Below are positions 27,023 to 35,649 of a DNA stretch of 51,034 nucleotides, piece after piece. Under the pieces are notes generated by a model that made no database searches, had not been told where the DNA came from, and saw only the letters and a list, made by a program, of their open reading frames with translations. Within the stretch, counting starts at the first letter, position 1. Each line of letters starts with the position of its first letter. The translations under genes and the position numbers were made by a program. Origin of the DNA: CAZZIQ01 sp964654355 (lineage in GTDB: Bacteria > Pseudomonadota > Gammaproteobacteria > GCF-002020875); NCBI GenBank assembly GCA_964654355.1, contig CAZZIQ010000005.1, forward strand, positions 1-51,034, in the 5' to 3' direction.

Positions 27023-28405
27023 ATGGACCTTGCCGAAATGAATCTCGATGCGCTGACCGCTCTCTCTCCCGTCGATGGCCGCTATGGTCGCAATACCGTC
27101 GATCTGCGACCGATCTTCAGTGAATACGGCCTGATTCGGCACCGCGTCCAAGTCGAAGTGCGCTGGCTCGAAGCCCTCGCCGCTGAGCGTGCCATTGGCG
27201 AGGTTTCCCCGCTCTCCGCCGCCGCACGCGGCCATCTGGCGAAGCTGGTCGACGACTTCCGTCTCGAATACGCCCAGCGGGTCAAAAACATCGAGAAGAC
27301 CACCAACCACGACGTCAAGGCGGTCGAGTACTTCATCAAAGAACACATCGCCGGAAACGCCGAACTGGAAGCGGTCAGCGAATTCATTCACTTCGCCTGC
27401 ACCTCGGAAGACATCAACAACCTGTCGCACGCCCTGATGCTGCGCGAAGCCCGCGACGGCGTGCTCATTCCGCTCATGGAAGACGTGATCGCTGCGATTC
27501 GCGCCTTGGCCCATGACCTCGCCGACCTGCCCATGCTCTGCCGCACGCATGGACAGCCCGCTACGCCGAGCACCATGGGCAAAGAAATGGCGAACTTTGT
27601 TTATCGCCTGGATCGTCAGCTCGAGCAATTCAAGCGTGTGCCCTTGTTGGGCAAGATCAATGGCGCGGTTGGCAACTACAACGCGCACCTTAGCGCCTAT
27701 CCCGAATTCGACTGGCAGGGCTTTGCGGAAACGTTTGTGACCTCACTCGGCATTGAGTGGAATCCCTACACCGCGCAAATCGAACCACATGATTACGTAG
27801 CGGAATACTTCCATGCCCTGATGCGCTTTAACACCATTCTGCTCGACTTCGACCGTGATGTATGGACCTACATCTCGCTCGGCTACTTCAAGCAAAAGAC
27901 CGTAGCCGGTGAGGTCGGCTCCTCAACCATGCCGCACAAGGTCAATCCAATCGACTTTGAAAACTCCGAAGGCAACATCGGTATCGCCAATGCCCTGATG
28001 GATCACCTCGCCAGTAAACTGCCGGTCTCGCGCATGCAGCGCGACCTCACCGACTCTACCGTGCTGCGCAACTTGGGTATGGGTGCCGCATACTCGGTGA
28101 TTGCTTGGAAGGCCGCACTGCGCGGCATCAGCAAACTCGACGCGGCTCCGGCTGCGCTGGCTGCGGATTTGGATGCGACCTGGGAGATTCTGGCCGAACC
28201 CATTCAGACCGTAATGCGTCGTTATGGCATCGAACAGCCGTACGAAAAGCTCAAGGAATTAACGCGCGGCCAGAAGGTGAACAAAGAAACCATGCAGGCC
28301 TTTGTCGACAACCTCGACATTCCGGCTGACGCTAAGCGCGCACTGCGCGAACTCACGCCGGGCACCTACATCGGCAACGCAGCCGCGCAGGCAAGGAAAG
28401 TCTAA
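27023..28405 (+). CDS. purB: Adenylosuccinate lyase
   Basis: About 460 residues; a fumarase-superfamily enzyme acting twice in AMP synthesis (SAICAR to AICAR, and adenylosuccinate to AMP). Seen are LTALSPVDGRYGRNTVDLRP, KTTNHDVKAVEYFIKEH, FACTSEDINNLSHALM, RTHGQPATPSTMGKEMANF, and the flexible signature loop GSSTMPHKVNPIDFENSEGN. ATG 27023 has GGAA upstream; ATG 27038 (MNLDALTALSP) gives exactly the E. coli length and is equally possible. A TAGAAT -10-like hexamer lies at 26990-26995. It is convergent with pyrF, 17 nt apart. Confidence 0.96.
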   Translation: MDLAEMNLDALTALSPVDGRYGRNTVDLRPIFSEYGLIRHRVQVEVRWLEALAAERAIGEVSPLSAAARGHLAKLVDDFRLEYAQRVKNIEKTTNHDVKAVEYFIKEHIAGNAELEAVSEFIHFACTSEDINNLSHALMLREARDGVLIPLMEDVIAAIRALAHDLADLPMLCRTHGQPATPSTMGKEMANFVYRLDRQLEQFKRVPLLGKINGAVGNYNAHLSAYPEFDWQGFAETFVTSLGIEWNPYTAQIEPHDYVAEYFHALMRFNTILLDFDRDVWTYISLGYFKQKTVAGEVGSSTMPHKVNPIDFENSEGNIGIANALMDHLASKLPVSRMQRDLTDSTVLRNLGMGAAYSVIAWKAALRGISKLDAAPAALAADLDATWEILAEPIQTVMRRYGIEQPYEKLKELTRGQKVNKETMQAFVDNLDIPADAKRALRELTPGTYIGNAAAQARKV

Positions 28406-28422
28406 CCAACGCTAGAGCTTAT

Positions 28423-29130
28423 CTAGACCTCGCCAATCTCCGCTCGGATAGCCTGCAAGGCCGCCAACGGATCCGTTGCACCGGTAATCGGACGACCAAT
28501 CACCAGCCAATCACTCCCGGCCTGCACCGCTTCCCCTGGGGTCATCACGCGACGCTGATCACCCACATCGGCACCGGCGGGACGAATGCCCGGCGTAACG
28601 AGGCGAAAGCCTGCACTGCGCTCCGCACGCAAGGGTTCAATTTCTTTCGGTGAACACACCACACCATCCATGCGCGCAGCCTCGCTGAGTGCAGCCAAGC
28701 GCAAGACCTGTTCAGCCGGTGATTGAGTGATCCCAATTTCAGTGAGATCTTCTTGTGCCATGCTGGTCAGAACCGTGACCGCAATCAATAACGCGCCACT
28801 CCCCGAAGCATCCACGGCCTCACGTGCAGCTTCCAACATCCGACGTCCGCCGGAGGCATGCACGTTCAACATCCACACACCCAGATCAGCCGCGGCGCGA
28901 CACGCACCGGCAACCGTATTCGGAATGTCGTGATACTTGAGATCGAGAAACACCTCAAAACCACGCACCTGTAAATCACGCACCAACTGCGGTCCTGCAC
29001 GGGTAAACAATTCTTTACCGACCTTGACACGGCACCCCTTGGGATCCAACTGATCGACTAACGTGAGTGCCGCATCGGCATTCGGAAAATCGAGCGCAAC
29101 CAAAATGCGTGGACCCACTACCTGACTCAT
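28423..29130 (-). CDS. pyrF: Orotidine 5'-phosphate decarboxylase
   Basis: A 235-residue TIM-barrel enzyme making UMP, the last step of de novo pyrimidine synthesis. Seen are ILVALDFPNADAALTLVDQL, the catalytic Asp-Lys-Asp array in FLDLKYHDIPNTVAGA, and the C-terminal phosphate-binding WLVIGRPITGATDPLAAL. The start at 29130 (MSQVVGPRIL) has an excellent AGGAGA SD that lies inside the lapB stop region, with a 2-nt gap to lapB. The lapA-lapB-pyrF order is also that of E. coli. Confidence 0.96.
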   Translation of the reverse strand: MSQVVGPRILVALDFPNADAALTLVDQLDPKGCRVKVGKELFTRAGPQLVRDLQVRGFEVFLDLKYHDIPNTVAGACRAAADLGVWMLNVHASGGRRMLEAAREAVDASGSGALLIAVTVLTSMAQEDLTEIGITQSPAEQVLRLAALSEAARMDGVVCSPKEIEPLRAERSAGFRLVTPGIRPAGADVGDQRRVMTPGEAVQAGSDWLVIGRPITGATDPLAALQAIRAEIGEV

Positions 29131-29132
29131 GC

Positions 29133-30329
29133 TTATTCTCCTGCAACCCCAATCAACGGCCGCACCGTATTCCATTCTTTACAACCCGGGCACTGCCAAT
29201 GCACATGCCGCGCTTGGAAGCCGCAGTTGCCACATTGATAACGCGGACGATCTTCCAACAACTGGCGCGACAAGGTTTTCAATCCCAGCATCCAACCCCG
29301 TGTTTGCGGGTCATCAATATGCGAGAGCTTCAAATCAATCAAACGCTCTAAGCCCAACACTGAGGGCTTGCGCTGTAATTCTTGCATCAGCAACTCTTCA
29401 GCCGCTTGCTCGCCAACGTCACGACGCACCTCTTCGACTAAAGCCAACAAAATCGAGTTACGTGGATGCTGGCGTAGTAAGCGGCGCAACTGTTCTTGCA
29501 CCTCTGTTGTCGATGCAATCCGACGCAAGCATTCCAACATCGGCTCGACCACTTCCGGCAGGAAGTCATTGTCTTGTTCTTCAACGTGCTGATACCAGCT
29601 CACCGCTTCGGCACAGTTGCCCGCCTCACGCTCAAGATCACCAAAGATCTGGCTCGCACGGACACAGCGCTCATCTTCATCCAAGGCATTCCGCAAGAAT
29701 TCACGCGCAGAGGCACGATCGCCCTGCTTAATCGCTGCTACTGCTTTTTCACAGAAATACTGTGCAATCACTTTACCGCGCGGCAGCAGTTGATCATCGA
29801 CGAGCCCACGTACCGCTTCGATCGCCTGATCCCAGTCTTTTTCTTGTTCGTAGATTTCGGCAAGACTGGAACGCGAAGGCGCATGCTTTGGTTGCAAATC
29901 GACAAGTTCGCGGAAAGGACGCTCGGCGCGATCCAACAATCCCGCTTGGAGATAATCCCGTCCGAGTTCATATAAGGCCTCAACCCGCTGACGCGATTCC
30001 AGCCCGGTCCGAGCAATCAGATTTTGATGGATTTGAATGGCCTTCGAGGTTTCGCCGCGACGCCGAAACAAACTGCCTAGCGCAAGATGGGTCTCGACGG
30101 TTTCGGGATCGTCTTCCAACATCCGGATGAAGACTTCAATCGCCTTATCCGTCTGCTCATTGATAAGGTAATTCAGGCCACGAAAATAGTCCGTAGAAAA
30201 CGTTGAACAACGGATATCACTACTGCGACGACCGCTGCGCTTTGACCACCACCAGCCCGAAGCTGCCGCCACGGGCAACAGCGCTAACGCGACCAAGGTC
30301 GTCCACGGCAAACCGAACAGGTCGGCCAT
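29133..30329 (-). CDS. lapB: Lipopolysaccharide assembly protein LapB (YciM)
   Basis: A 398-residue inner-membrane-anchored TPR protein. It binds FtsH and promotes LpxC degradation, so it balances LPS and phospholipid synthesis. One N-terminal helix (WTTLVALALLPVAAASGWWW) is followed by a tandem TPR region at about 45-350 with repeats such as ALGSLFRRRGETSKAIQIHQ. The C-terminal rubredoxin-like metal site has paired cysteines, YQCGNCGF and WQCPGCKEWN. Its ATG overlaps the lapA stop by one base (TAATG). Length matches E. coli LapB (389). Confidence 0.95.
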   Translation of the reverse strand: MADLFGLPWTTLVALALLPVAAASGWWWSKRSGRRSSDIRCSTFSTDYFRGLNYLINEQTDKAIEVFIRMLEDDPETVETHLALGSLFRRRGETSKAIQIHQNLIARTGLESRQRVEALYELGRDYLQAGLLDRAERPFRELVDLQPKHAPSRSSLAEIYEQEKDWDQAIEAVRGLVDDQLLPRGKVIAQYFCEKAVAAIKQGDRASAREFLRNALDEDERCVRASQIFGDLEREAGNCAEAVSWYQHVEEQDNDFLPEVVEPMLECLRRIASTTEVQEQLRRLLRQHPRNSILLALVEEVRRDVGEQAAEELLMQELQRKPSVLGLERLIDLKLSHIDDPQTRGWMLGLKTLSRQLLEDRPRYQCGNCGFQARHVHWQCPGCKEWNTVRPLIGVAGE

Positions 30330-30631
30330 TAAGCCTCGTCCCGCAGTGGTGCCATGCGCGCTTCACGCAATTCTGCTTCGAGTTTGTGCAAACGCTTTTC
30401 CGCACGACGCGCATGCAGTCCGCGCCGGATCAACCCCGGCAACAACGCCAACACACCCAATAAGATCCCGAGCGCATACGCACCGAGCAATAACAAAGAC
30501 AGGGGCTGAGTGATCTGCATGACGCCGAGATCCAACGCGACCGCGCCTGGATTGCGCAATGCAAAGACCGCGCCAATCAAAACCAGCGCGAGTGCGAAGA
30601 GTCCAGTGAGCCAGCGACTGAAATGACGCAT
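30329..30631 (-). CDS. lapA: Lipopolysaccharide assembly protein LapA (YciS)
   Basis: A 100-residue inner-membrane protein with two transmembrane helices (WLTGLFALALVLIGAVFAL and LSLLLLGAYALGILLGVLAL). A basic, helical C-terminal tail, RRGLHARRAEKRLHKLEAEL, is likely coiled coil. LapA is the partner of LapB in LPS assembly control. It follows ihfB by 13 nt and is coupled to lapB through a one-base stop/start overlap. Identification rests on the paired helices, size and the conserved ihfB-lapA-lapB-pyrF order. Confidence 0.88.
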   Translation of the reverse strand: MRHFSRWLTGLFALALVLIGAVFALRNPGAVALDLGVMQITQPLSLLLLGAYALGILLGVLALLPGLIRRGLHARRAEKRLHKLEAELREARMAPLRDEA

Positions 30632-30644
30632 GGCAATCGATTAC

Positions 30645-30944
30645 TTACTTTTGCTGCTGTAACCAGGCCTCATTGACCCGCTCACGCAGTTCCTTACCCG
30701 GCTTAAAGTGCGCCACATATTTTTCCGGCAATGGCACCGCATCACCCGTCTTCGGGTTTCGGCCCATACGTGGCGGACGATGGTGCAGCGAGAAGCTGCC
30801 AAAACCACGGATCTCGATCCGACCGTTCTGAGCGAGGGTCTGGGTCATTTCATCAAGCATGGTTTTCACCGCCAGCTCCACATCGGTCAATGACAGATGT
30901 GGCAGGCGGCGATATAACAGCTCGACAAGATCCGACTTGGTCAT
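30645..30944 (-). CDS. ihfB: Integration host factor subunit beta
   Basis: A 99-residue HU/IHF-family DNA-bending protein that pairs with IhfA. The sequence starts MTKSDLVELLYRRLPHLSLT. The DNA-binding beta arm IEIRGFGSFSLHHRPPRMGR contains the conserved proline that intercalates DNA, followed by NPKTGDAVPLPEKYVAHFKP. The length fits IhfB (94) with a short C-terminal extension. It lies 24 nt downstream of rpsA, the usual gammaproteobacterial arrangement. Confidence 0.96.
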   Translation of the reverse strand: MTKSDLVELLYRRLPHLSLTDVELAVKTMLDEMTQTLAQNGRIEIRGFGSFSLHHRPPRMGRNPKTGDAVPLPEKYVAHFKPGKELRERVNEAWLQQQK

Positions 30945-30968
30945 GGCAGCTTCGACTGCAACGGCGAC

Positions 30969-32651
30969 TTATTCGTCGCGCGCTTCCATCTGTTCACGAA
31001 TCAGGTCACCCAGAGTAGCCGGCTCGGCTGCCTCTTCGGCGGTCTTGCTGTACTGACGTACGGCAGCGGCTTCTTCCAGGTTGTCCTTATTCTTGATCGA
31101 CAGGCTGATGCTGCGAGTCTTGCGATCCACACCCATCACAGCGGCTTCGATACTGTCGCCTTCCTTGAGGTGGGTGCGTGCATCTTCAACACGATCCTGT
31201 GCGATTTCAGAAGCACGGATGTAACCGTCGACTTCTTCGCTCAGGGTCACGATTGCGCCCTTGGCTTCCACTTCACGAACGGTACCGTTCACGATGCTGC
31301 CCTTCGGATGGCTGGCAACGAAATCAGAGAACGGGTCCTGATCCATCTGCTTGATGCCGAGGGAAACGCGCTCACGATCCGGTTCAATCGACAGCACAAT
31401 GGCTTCAACCATGTCGCCCTTCTTGAAGTTACGAATGGCTTCTTCGCCCTTCTCATTCCAAGAGATATCAGACAGGTGCACCAAACCATCGATGCCGCCA
31501 TCCAAACCAATGAAGATCCCGAAGTCGGTGATGGACTTGATTGCGCCCGAGACACGGTCGCCCTTCTTAAAGTTGGCAGAGAAGCTTTCCCACGGATTTT
31601 CGCGGCACTGCTTGATGCCTAGCGAGATACGACGACGTTCTTCGTCGATATCCAGGATCATGACTTCGAGTTCTTCGCCGATGGTCAACAGCTTAGATGG
31701 ATGAACGTTCTTGTTGGTCCAATCCATTTCCGAGGTATGTACCAGGCCTTCCACGCCATCTTCGATTTCAACGAAGGCACCGTAGTCCGCAATGTTGGTG
31801 ACCTTGCCGAAGACACGGGTTGATGGCGGGTAGCGACGCGCAATGTCCTGCCACGGATCTTCACCCAGCTGCTTCAAGCCGAGGGAGACGCGGTTACGAT
31901 CACGGTCGAACTTGAGTACGCGAACATCCAGTTCATCACCCACATTAACCACTTCAGACGGATGACGTACACGCTTCCATGCCATATCGGTGATGTGAAG
32001 CAGGCCGTCGATACCACCGAGGTCGATGAACGCACCGTAGTCGGTGAGATTCTTGACGATACCGTGTGCGATCGCGCCTTCCACCAGCGACTTCGCCAGT
32101 TCTTCGCGTTCTGCACTGTATTCGGCTTCCACCACGGCGCGACGAGAAACCACAACATTGTTGCGGCGCGCATCGAGCTTGATGACCTTAAATTCGAGTT
32201 CCTTACCTTCGAGGTAAGCGACATCACGTACCGGACGTACATCCACCAGGGAGCCTGGCAAGAACGCGCGCACACCGGCCACGTCGACGGTGAAACCGCC
32301 ACGGACCTTGCCGCTGAGGAAACCTGTAACGGTTTCGGTCGCTTCCAGCGCACGTTCGAGATTCTTCCAAGTCTGCAGACGCTTCGCACGATCGCGCGAC
32401 AGGATGGTTTCACCATAACCGTCGGCAACTGCTTCCAGTGCAACCTCAACCTGATCACCTACATTGACTTCCAGTTCGCCTTCTGGAGAACGGAACTGAT
32501 CAACCGGGATCGCGGCTTCGGTCTTGAGACCAGCGTTAACCAGAACGTACTCGTCTGTGACATCCAGAACGGTACCGGTCAACAACGCACCATTGCGCAT
32601 TTCAGTACTGCGCAGGCTTTCTTCAAACAGTTCAGCAAAGCTTTCAGACAT
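30969..32651 (-). CDS. rpsA: 30S ribosomal protein S1
   Basis: A 560-residue protein with six S1 (OB-fold) repeats that bind mRNA and recruit it to the 30S subunit. The start MSESFAELFEESLRSTEMRN at 32651 is the family N-terminus and has a GGAAG SD. Repeated S1 signatures include GLLHITDMAWKRVRHPSEVV, GLVHTSEMDWTNKNVHPSKL and GLVHLSDISWNEKGEEAIRN. Length matches E. coli S1 (557). It lies downstream of cmk, separated by a 113-nt leader that can fold extensively; in E. coli S1 represses its own translation through a structured leader. Confidence 0.97.
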   Translation of the reverse strand: MSESFAELFEESLRSTEMRNGALLTGTVLDVTDEYVLVNAGLKTEAAIPVDQFRSPEGELEVNVGDQVEVALEAVADGYGETILSRDRAKRLQTWKNLERALEATETVTGFLSGKVRGGFTVDVAGVRAFLPGSLVDVRPVRDVAYLEGKELEFKVIKLDARRNNVVVSRRAVVEAEYSAEREELAKSLVEGAIAHGIVKNLTDYGAFIDLGGIDGLLHITDMAWKRVRHPSEVVNVGDELDVRVLKFDRDRNRVSLGLKQLGEDPWQDIARRYPPSTRVFGKVTNIADYGAFVEIEDGVEGLVHTSEMDWTNKNVHPSKLLTIGEELEVMILDIDEERRRISLGIKQCRENPWESFSANFKKGDRVSGAIKSITDFGIFIGLDGGIDGLVHLSDISWNEKGEEAIRNFKKGDMVEAIVLSIEPDRERVSLGIKQMDQDPFSDFVASHPKGSIVNGTVREVEAKGAIVTLSEEVDGYIRASEIAQDRVEDARTHLKEGDSIEAAVMGVDRKTRSISLSIKNKDNLEEAAAVRQYSKTAEEAAEPATLGDLIREQMEARDE

Positions 32652-32766
32652 ACAACTTCCAATGCGACCGCATGCAAAACATGAGGCTCGCGGGTTAGCA
32701 GATCCTTCGTGGAACTGCGTGGTTCTTTGGTGTGTCCAGTTTGCCCGGCACACCCCCGATGCAGTT
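32652..32766 (-). promoter_or_regulatory. Structured rpsA leader (candidate S1 autoregulatory region)
   Basis: On the minus strand two nested inverted repeats are visible: AACTGC (32761-32766) with GCAGTT (32713-32718), enclosing GGTGTG (32749-32754) with CACACC (32729-32734). The remaining 60 nt before the ATG hold a weak GGAAG SD and CATG-rich sequence. Gammaproteobacterial rpsA leaders form hairpins used for autogenous control; equivalence here is inferred from position and folding only. Confidence 0.4.
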
Positions 32767-33472
32767 AGTGAACAGCGCTCAACAAACCGCGTTCTGCAGC
32801 ATGGGTCAGCACTTGATCCAACACACCCTGCGCATCCAGCGTCGAGGTATCAATCAAGCAGGCATCGTCTGCAGGTCGCAACGGTGAGGCACTGCGTCCC
32901 GAATCACGGGCATCCCGGGCCTCAATTTCCCGTTGGAGGTCGCGAATACTAGCCTCGACTCCCTTGGACTTCAACTGCTTAGCGCGTCTTTTCGCACGTT
33001 CCTCGGCGCTGGCCGTGAGGTAAATCTTCAGGGGCGCAGACGGAAAAACCGTAGTCCCCATATCCCGGCCATCCGCCACCAGCCCCGGCACCGAAGCAAA
33101 CGCTCTCTGCCGCTCCAAAAGCGCGGCACGCACGGGCGGATGCGGCGCCACCTGCGAAGCCGCCTCGCCGGTCTGTTCCAAGCGCAAACGGTCACTCACT
33201 TCCTGCTCGCTGCCGTCCTCCGCACCCAAAAACACCCGCGCCACCTCGCCTTCATCACCCGGGGCGAAACGCACCTGCAGGGTCTCCGCAAGTCGGGTCA
33301 GCGCCGGCACATCGTCAAAAGCAGTTTGGGTATCGATGGCGCGCAGGGCGACCAACCGATACAGCGCACCACTATCGAGAAACTGCCAGCCCAAACGCCG
33401 CGCCAAGGCCATGGCCAATGTGCCCTTGCCGACGCCACTAGGGCCATCGACGGTAATGACGGGAACGCTCAT
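32765..33472 (-). CDS. cmk: Cytidylate kinase
   Basis: A 235-residue (d)CMP kinase. The P-loop is DGPSGVGKGTLAMALARRLG, followed by the family segment WQFLDSGALYRLVAL. The NMP-binding and lid regions contain LVADGRDMGTTVFPSAPLKI and LTASAEERAKRRAKQLKSKG, and the C-terminus has IDTSTLDAQGVLDQVL. The start at 33472 (MSVPVITVDGP) overlaps the aroA stop as ATGA, so it is coupled to aroA. Length is slightly above E. coli Cmk (227). Confidence 0.97.
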   Translation of the reverse strand: MSVPVITVDGPSGVGKGTLAMALARRLGWQFLDSGALYRLVALRAIDTQTAFDDVPALTRLAETLQVRFAPGDEGEVARVFLGAEDGSEQEVSDRLRLEQTGEAASQVAPHPPVRAALLERQRAFASVPGLVADGRDMGTTVFPSAPLKIYLTASAEERAKRRAKQLKSKGVEASIRDLQREIEARDARDSGRSASPLRPADDACLIDTSTLDAQGVLDQVLTHAAERGLLSAVH

Positions 33473-34767
33473 ACCTGTTGAATCTGCAAACCCAAGGACT
33501 GGGTCAGCGCGACAAAGCCAGGAAAGGACGTGGCCACATTGGCACAATCACGAATCTCAATCGGACCGGTGGCACACAACGCGGCCATCGCAAACGACAT
33601 GGCAATGCGGTGATCGCCATGACTTTCCACCGCGCCACCCCCATAGCTGCCGCCTCGAATCACCATACCATCCGGGGTCGGCTGAGCATCAACGCCCAGG
33701 GCTTGCAAGCCATCCGCCATCACCTGAATGCGGTCGCTCTCTTTCACACGCAGCTCTTCCGCGCCGGTCAGCACAGTCTCGCCTTCGGCATTGGCCGCAG
33801 CGACAAAGATCGCCGGAAATTCATCAATCGCCAGTGGCACGAGTTCTTCCGGAATCTGGATTCCTTTAAGTTGCGCACTGCGCACACGCAGATCCGCGAC
33901 CGGTTCGCCACCAACTTCACGCGCGTTTTCAATCGTGATGTCGGCGCCCATGCGTTTGAGAATGTCGATCACACCGGTGCGGGTTGGATTCATCCCAACA
34001 TGCTCCAGTAGCAACGCAGAATTCTTGGCAATGCTGGCACCCACCAAAAAGAACGCCGCCGAAGAGATGTCGGCAGGCACATCAATGTTGGTGGCCTTGA
34101 GTGCACCACCACCCGTTACACAAGCCGTTGCGCCATTGCGCTCAACCGCATAACCAAAGCCACCCAACATGCGTTCGGTATGATCACGCGTCGGTGCCGG
34201 CTCAGTAACACAGGTTGTACCGTCGGCATACAGACCGGCCAGCAACACACACGACTTCACCTGCGCGCTTGCCATCGGCAAGGTATAGGTGATGGCGTTC
34301 AGCGCCGCGCCGCCATGAATCTTCAGTGGCGCCTTACCGCCCTCACGCGAATCAATCTCGGCGCCCATCGTTTTCAACGGATCGATCACGCGCCCCATCG
34401 GCCGACCGGAGAGCGAATGATCGCCAGTGAGCTCGGCATCGAACGATTGACCTGCCAATAGACCGGCCATCAAGCGCATGGACGTACCTGAATTACCCAA
34501 ATCCAAGGGTGCGCTCGGCGCCTTCAGGCCATGCATCCCCACACCCTGAATCGTGACGCGACCTTGCTCCGGGCCTTCAATCTGCACACCCATCGCACGA
34601 AAGGCACGCAACGTAGCAAGACTGTCTTCGCCTTCGAGAAAACCGGTCACCTCCGTCACGCCTTCCGCTAACGCGCCCAACATAATGGAACGATGCGAAA
34701 TGGATTTATCACCCGGAACCCGCACCTTACCTTGCAAGGCGCCGCCTGGCTGTACCTCAAACTTCAT
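33469..34767 (-). CDS. aroA: 3-phosphoshikimate 1-carboxyvinyltransferase (EPSP synthase)
   Basis: A 432-residue shikimate-pathway enzyme joining PEP and shikimate 3-phosphate. Seen are VPGDKSISHRSIMLGALAEG, LDLGNSGTSMRLMAGLLAGQ (the PEP-binding loop), RDHTERMLGGFGY, and ELRVKESDRIQVMADGLQAL. The Gly of LDLGNSGTSMR is followed by Asn-Ser-Gly-Thr rather than the E. coli Asn-Ala-Gly-Thr motif, a common variant. It begins 30 nt after tyrA and overlaps cmk by 4 nt. Confidence 0.97.
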   Translation of the reverse strand: MKFEVQPGGALQGKVRVPGDKSISHRSIMLGALAEGVTEVTGFLEGEDSLATLRAFRAMGVQIEGPEQGRVTIQGVGMHGLKAPSAPLDLGNSGTSMRLMAGLLAGQSFDAELTGDHSLSGRPMGRVIDPLKTMGAEIDSREGGKAPLKIHGGAALNAITYTLPMASAQVKSCVLLAGLYADGTTCVTEPAPTRDHTERMLGGFGYAVERNGATACVTGGGALKATNIDVPADISSAAFFLVGASIAKNSALLLEHVGMNPTRTGVIDILKRMGADITIENAREVGGEPVADLRVRSAQLKGIQIPEELVPLAIDEFPAIFVAAANAEGETVLTGAEELRVKESDRIQVMADGLQALGVDAQPTPDGMVIRGGSYGGGAVESHGDHRIAMSFAMAALCATGPIEIRDCANVATSFPGFVALTQSLGLQIQQV

Positions 34768-34797
34768 GAATGCACTCTCTACTCTGTTCGTTCTGAC

Positions 34798-35649
34798 TTA
34801 TTCGTAATGATCGTCACGCGCTCTCTTTGCGCGCGCGAACAACGCCTCTAAGGCTGCACCATCGTGATTACGCAATGCTTGCGTCAACTCATCGAGTTCG
34901 TCGCGATAGACCTGCAACGCATCCAACACCGCGCTGCGATTGTTTAAACAAATGTCACGCCACACCACCGGATCACTCGAGGCAATGCGGGTGAAGTCAC
35001 GAAAACCGCCAGCCGCATAAGCAAAGATTTCATCCTGCTCTTGCATCTGACTCAGACGATCCACCAGCGCAAACGCCAACACATGGGGCAAATGACTGGT
35101 GAGCGCTAAAACCCGATCATGATGTTGCGCACTCATCTGCGTCACCGTCGCACCGGCTTGATGCCAGAGTTCCGCAATCGTTTGCGTCGCAGCCGGATCC
35201 GTTGCTTCCATCGGCGTCAGGATCACACGACGTTCCTGGAACAACTCCGCGAACGACGCCTCAACACCACTGCGTTCGGTTCCCGCAATCGGATGTCCGG
35301 GCACAAAACGCGCAATGCGCTCACCCAAAACCGCCTTGGCATCGGCAATCACGCTTTGCTTGGTGCTGCCCACATCCGTCAGGATTGCATGCGCCAACAA
35401 GGCCGGCGCAATCCTGGCCATCAAGTCGCGCATCGCGCTCAGCGGCACTGCCAACACCACAACATCGGCATCGCGCACCGCATCCACGGGATCCGTGGTC
35501 ACGCGATCAGCCACGCCCAACTCAATTGCGCGTGCCAAGGCATCCGGATTACGCCCACAGGCCACCACCTCGCTAACCGCACCGGCCGCGCGTAAAGCGC
35601 GTGCAAACGAGCCGCCAATCAAACCTAAACCAATGACGGTCAACTTCAT
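34798..35649 (-). CDS. tyrA: Prephenate dehydrogenase (TyrA-like)
   Basis: A 283-residue NAD(P)-dependent enzyme of tyrosine synthesis, oxidising prephenate (or arogenate). The Rossmann loop is VIGLGLIGGSFARALRAAG at the N-terminus. Family marks are VGSTKQSVIADA, FVPGHPIAGTERSGVEAS with the catalytic His, and LTSHLPHVLAFALVD. The start at 35649 (MKLTVIGLG) overlaps the hisC stop as ATGA. There is no fused chorismate mutase, unlike E. coli TyrA. In some pseudomonads a TyrA domain is fused to AroA; here the two are separate adjacent genes in the same order. Confidence 0.93.
   Translation of the reverse strand: MKLTVIGLGLIGGSFARALRAAGAVSEVVACGRNPDALARAIELGVADRVTTDPVDAVRDADVVVLAVPLSAMRDLMARIAPALLAHAILTDVGSTKQSVIADAKAVLGERIARFVPGHPIAGTERSGVEASFAELFQERRVILTPMEATDPAATQTIAELWHQAGATVTQMSAQHHDRVLALTSHLPHVLAFALVDRLSQMQEQDEIFAYAAGGFRDFTRIASSDPVVWRDICLNNRSAVLDALQVYRDELDELTQALRNHDGAALEALFARAKRARDDHYE

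Noticed and set aside
26936..27688. A 250-codon open frame antisense to purB
   Set aside because: It mirrors the well-supported purB coding sequence and has no family features.
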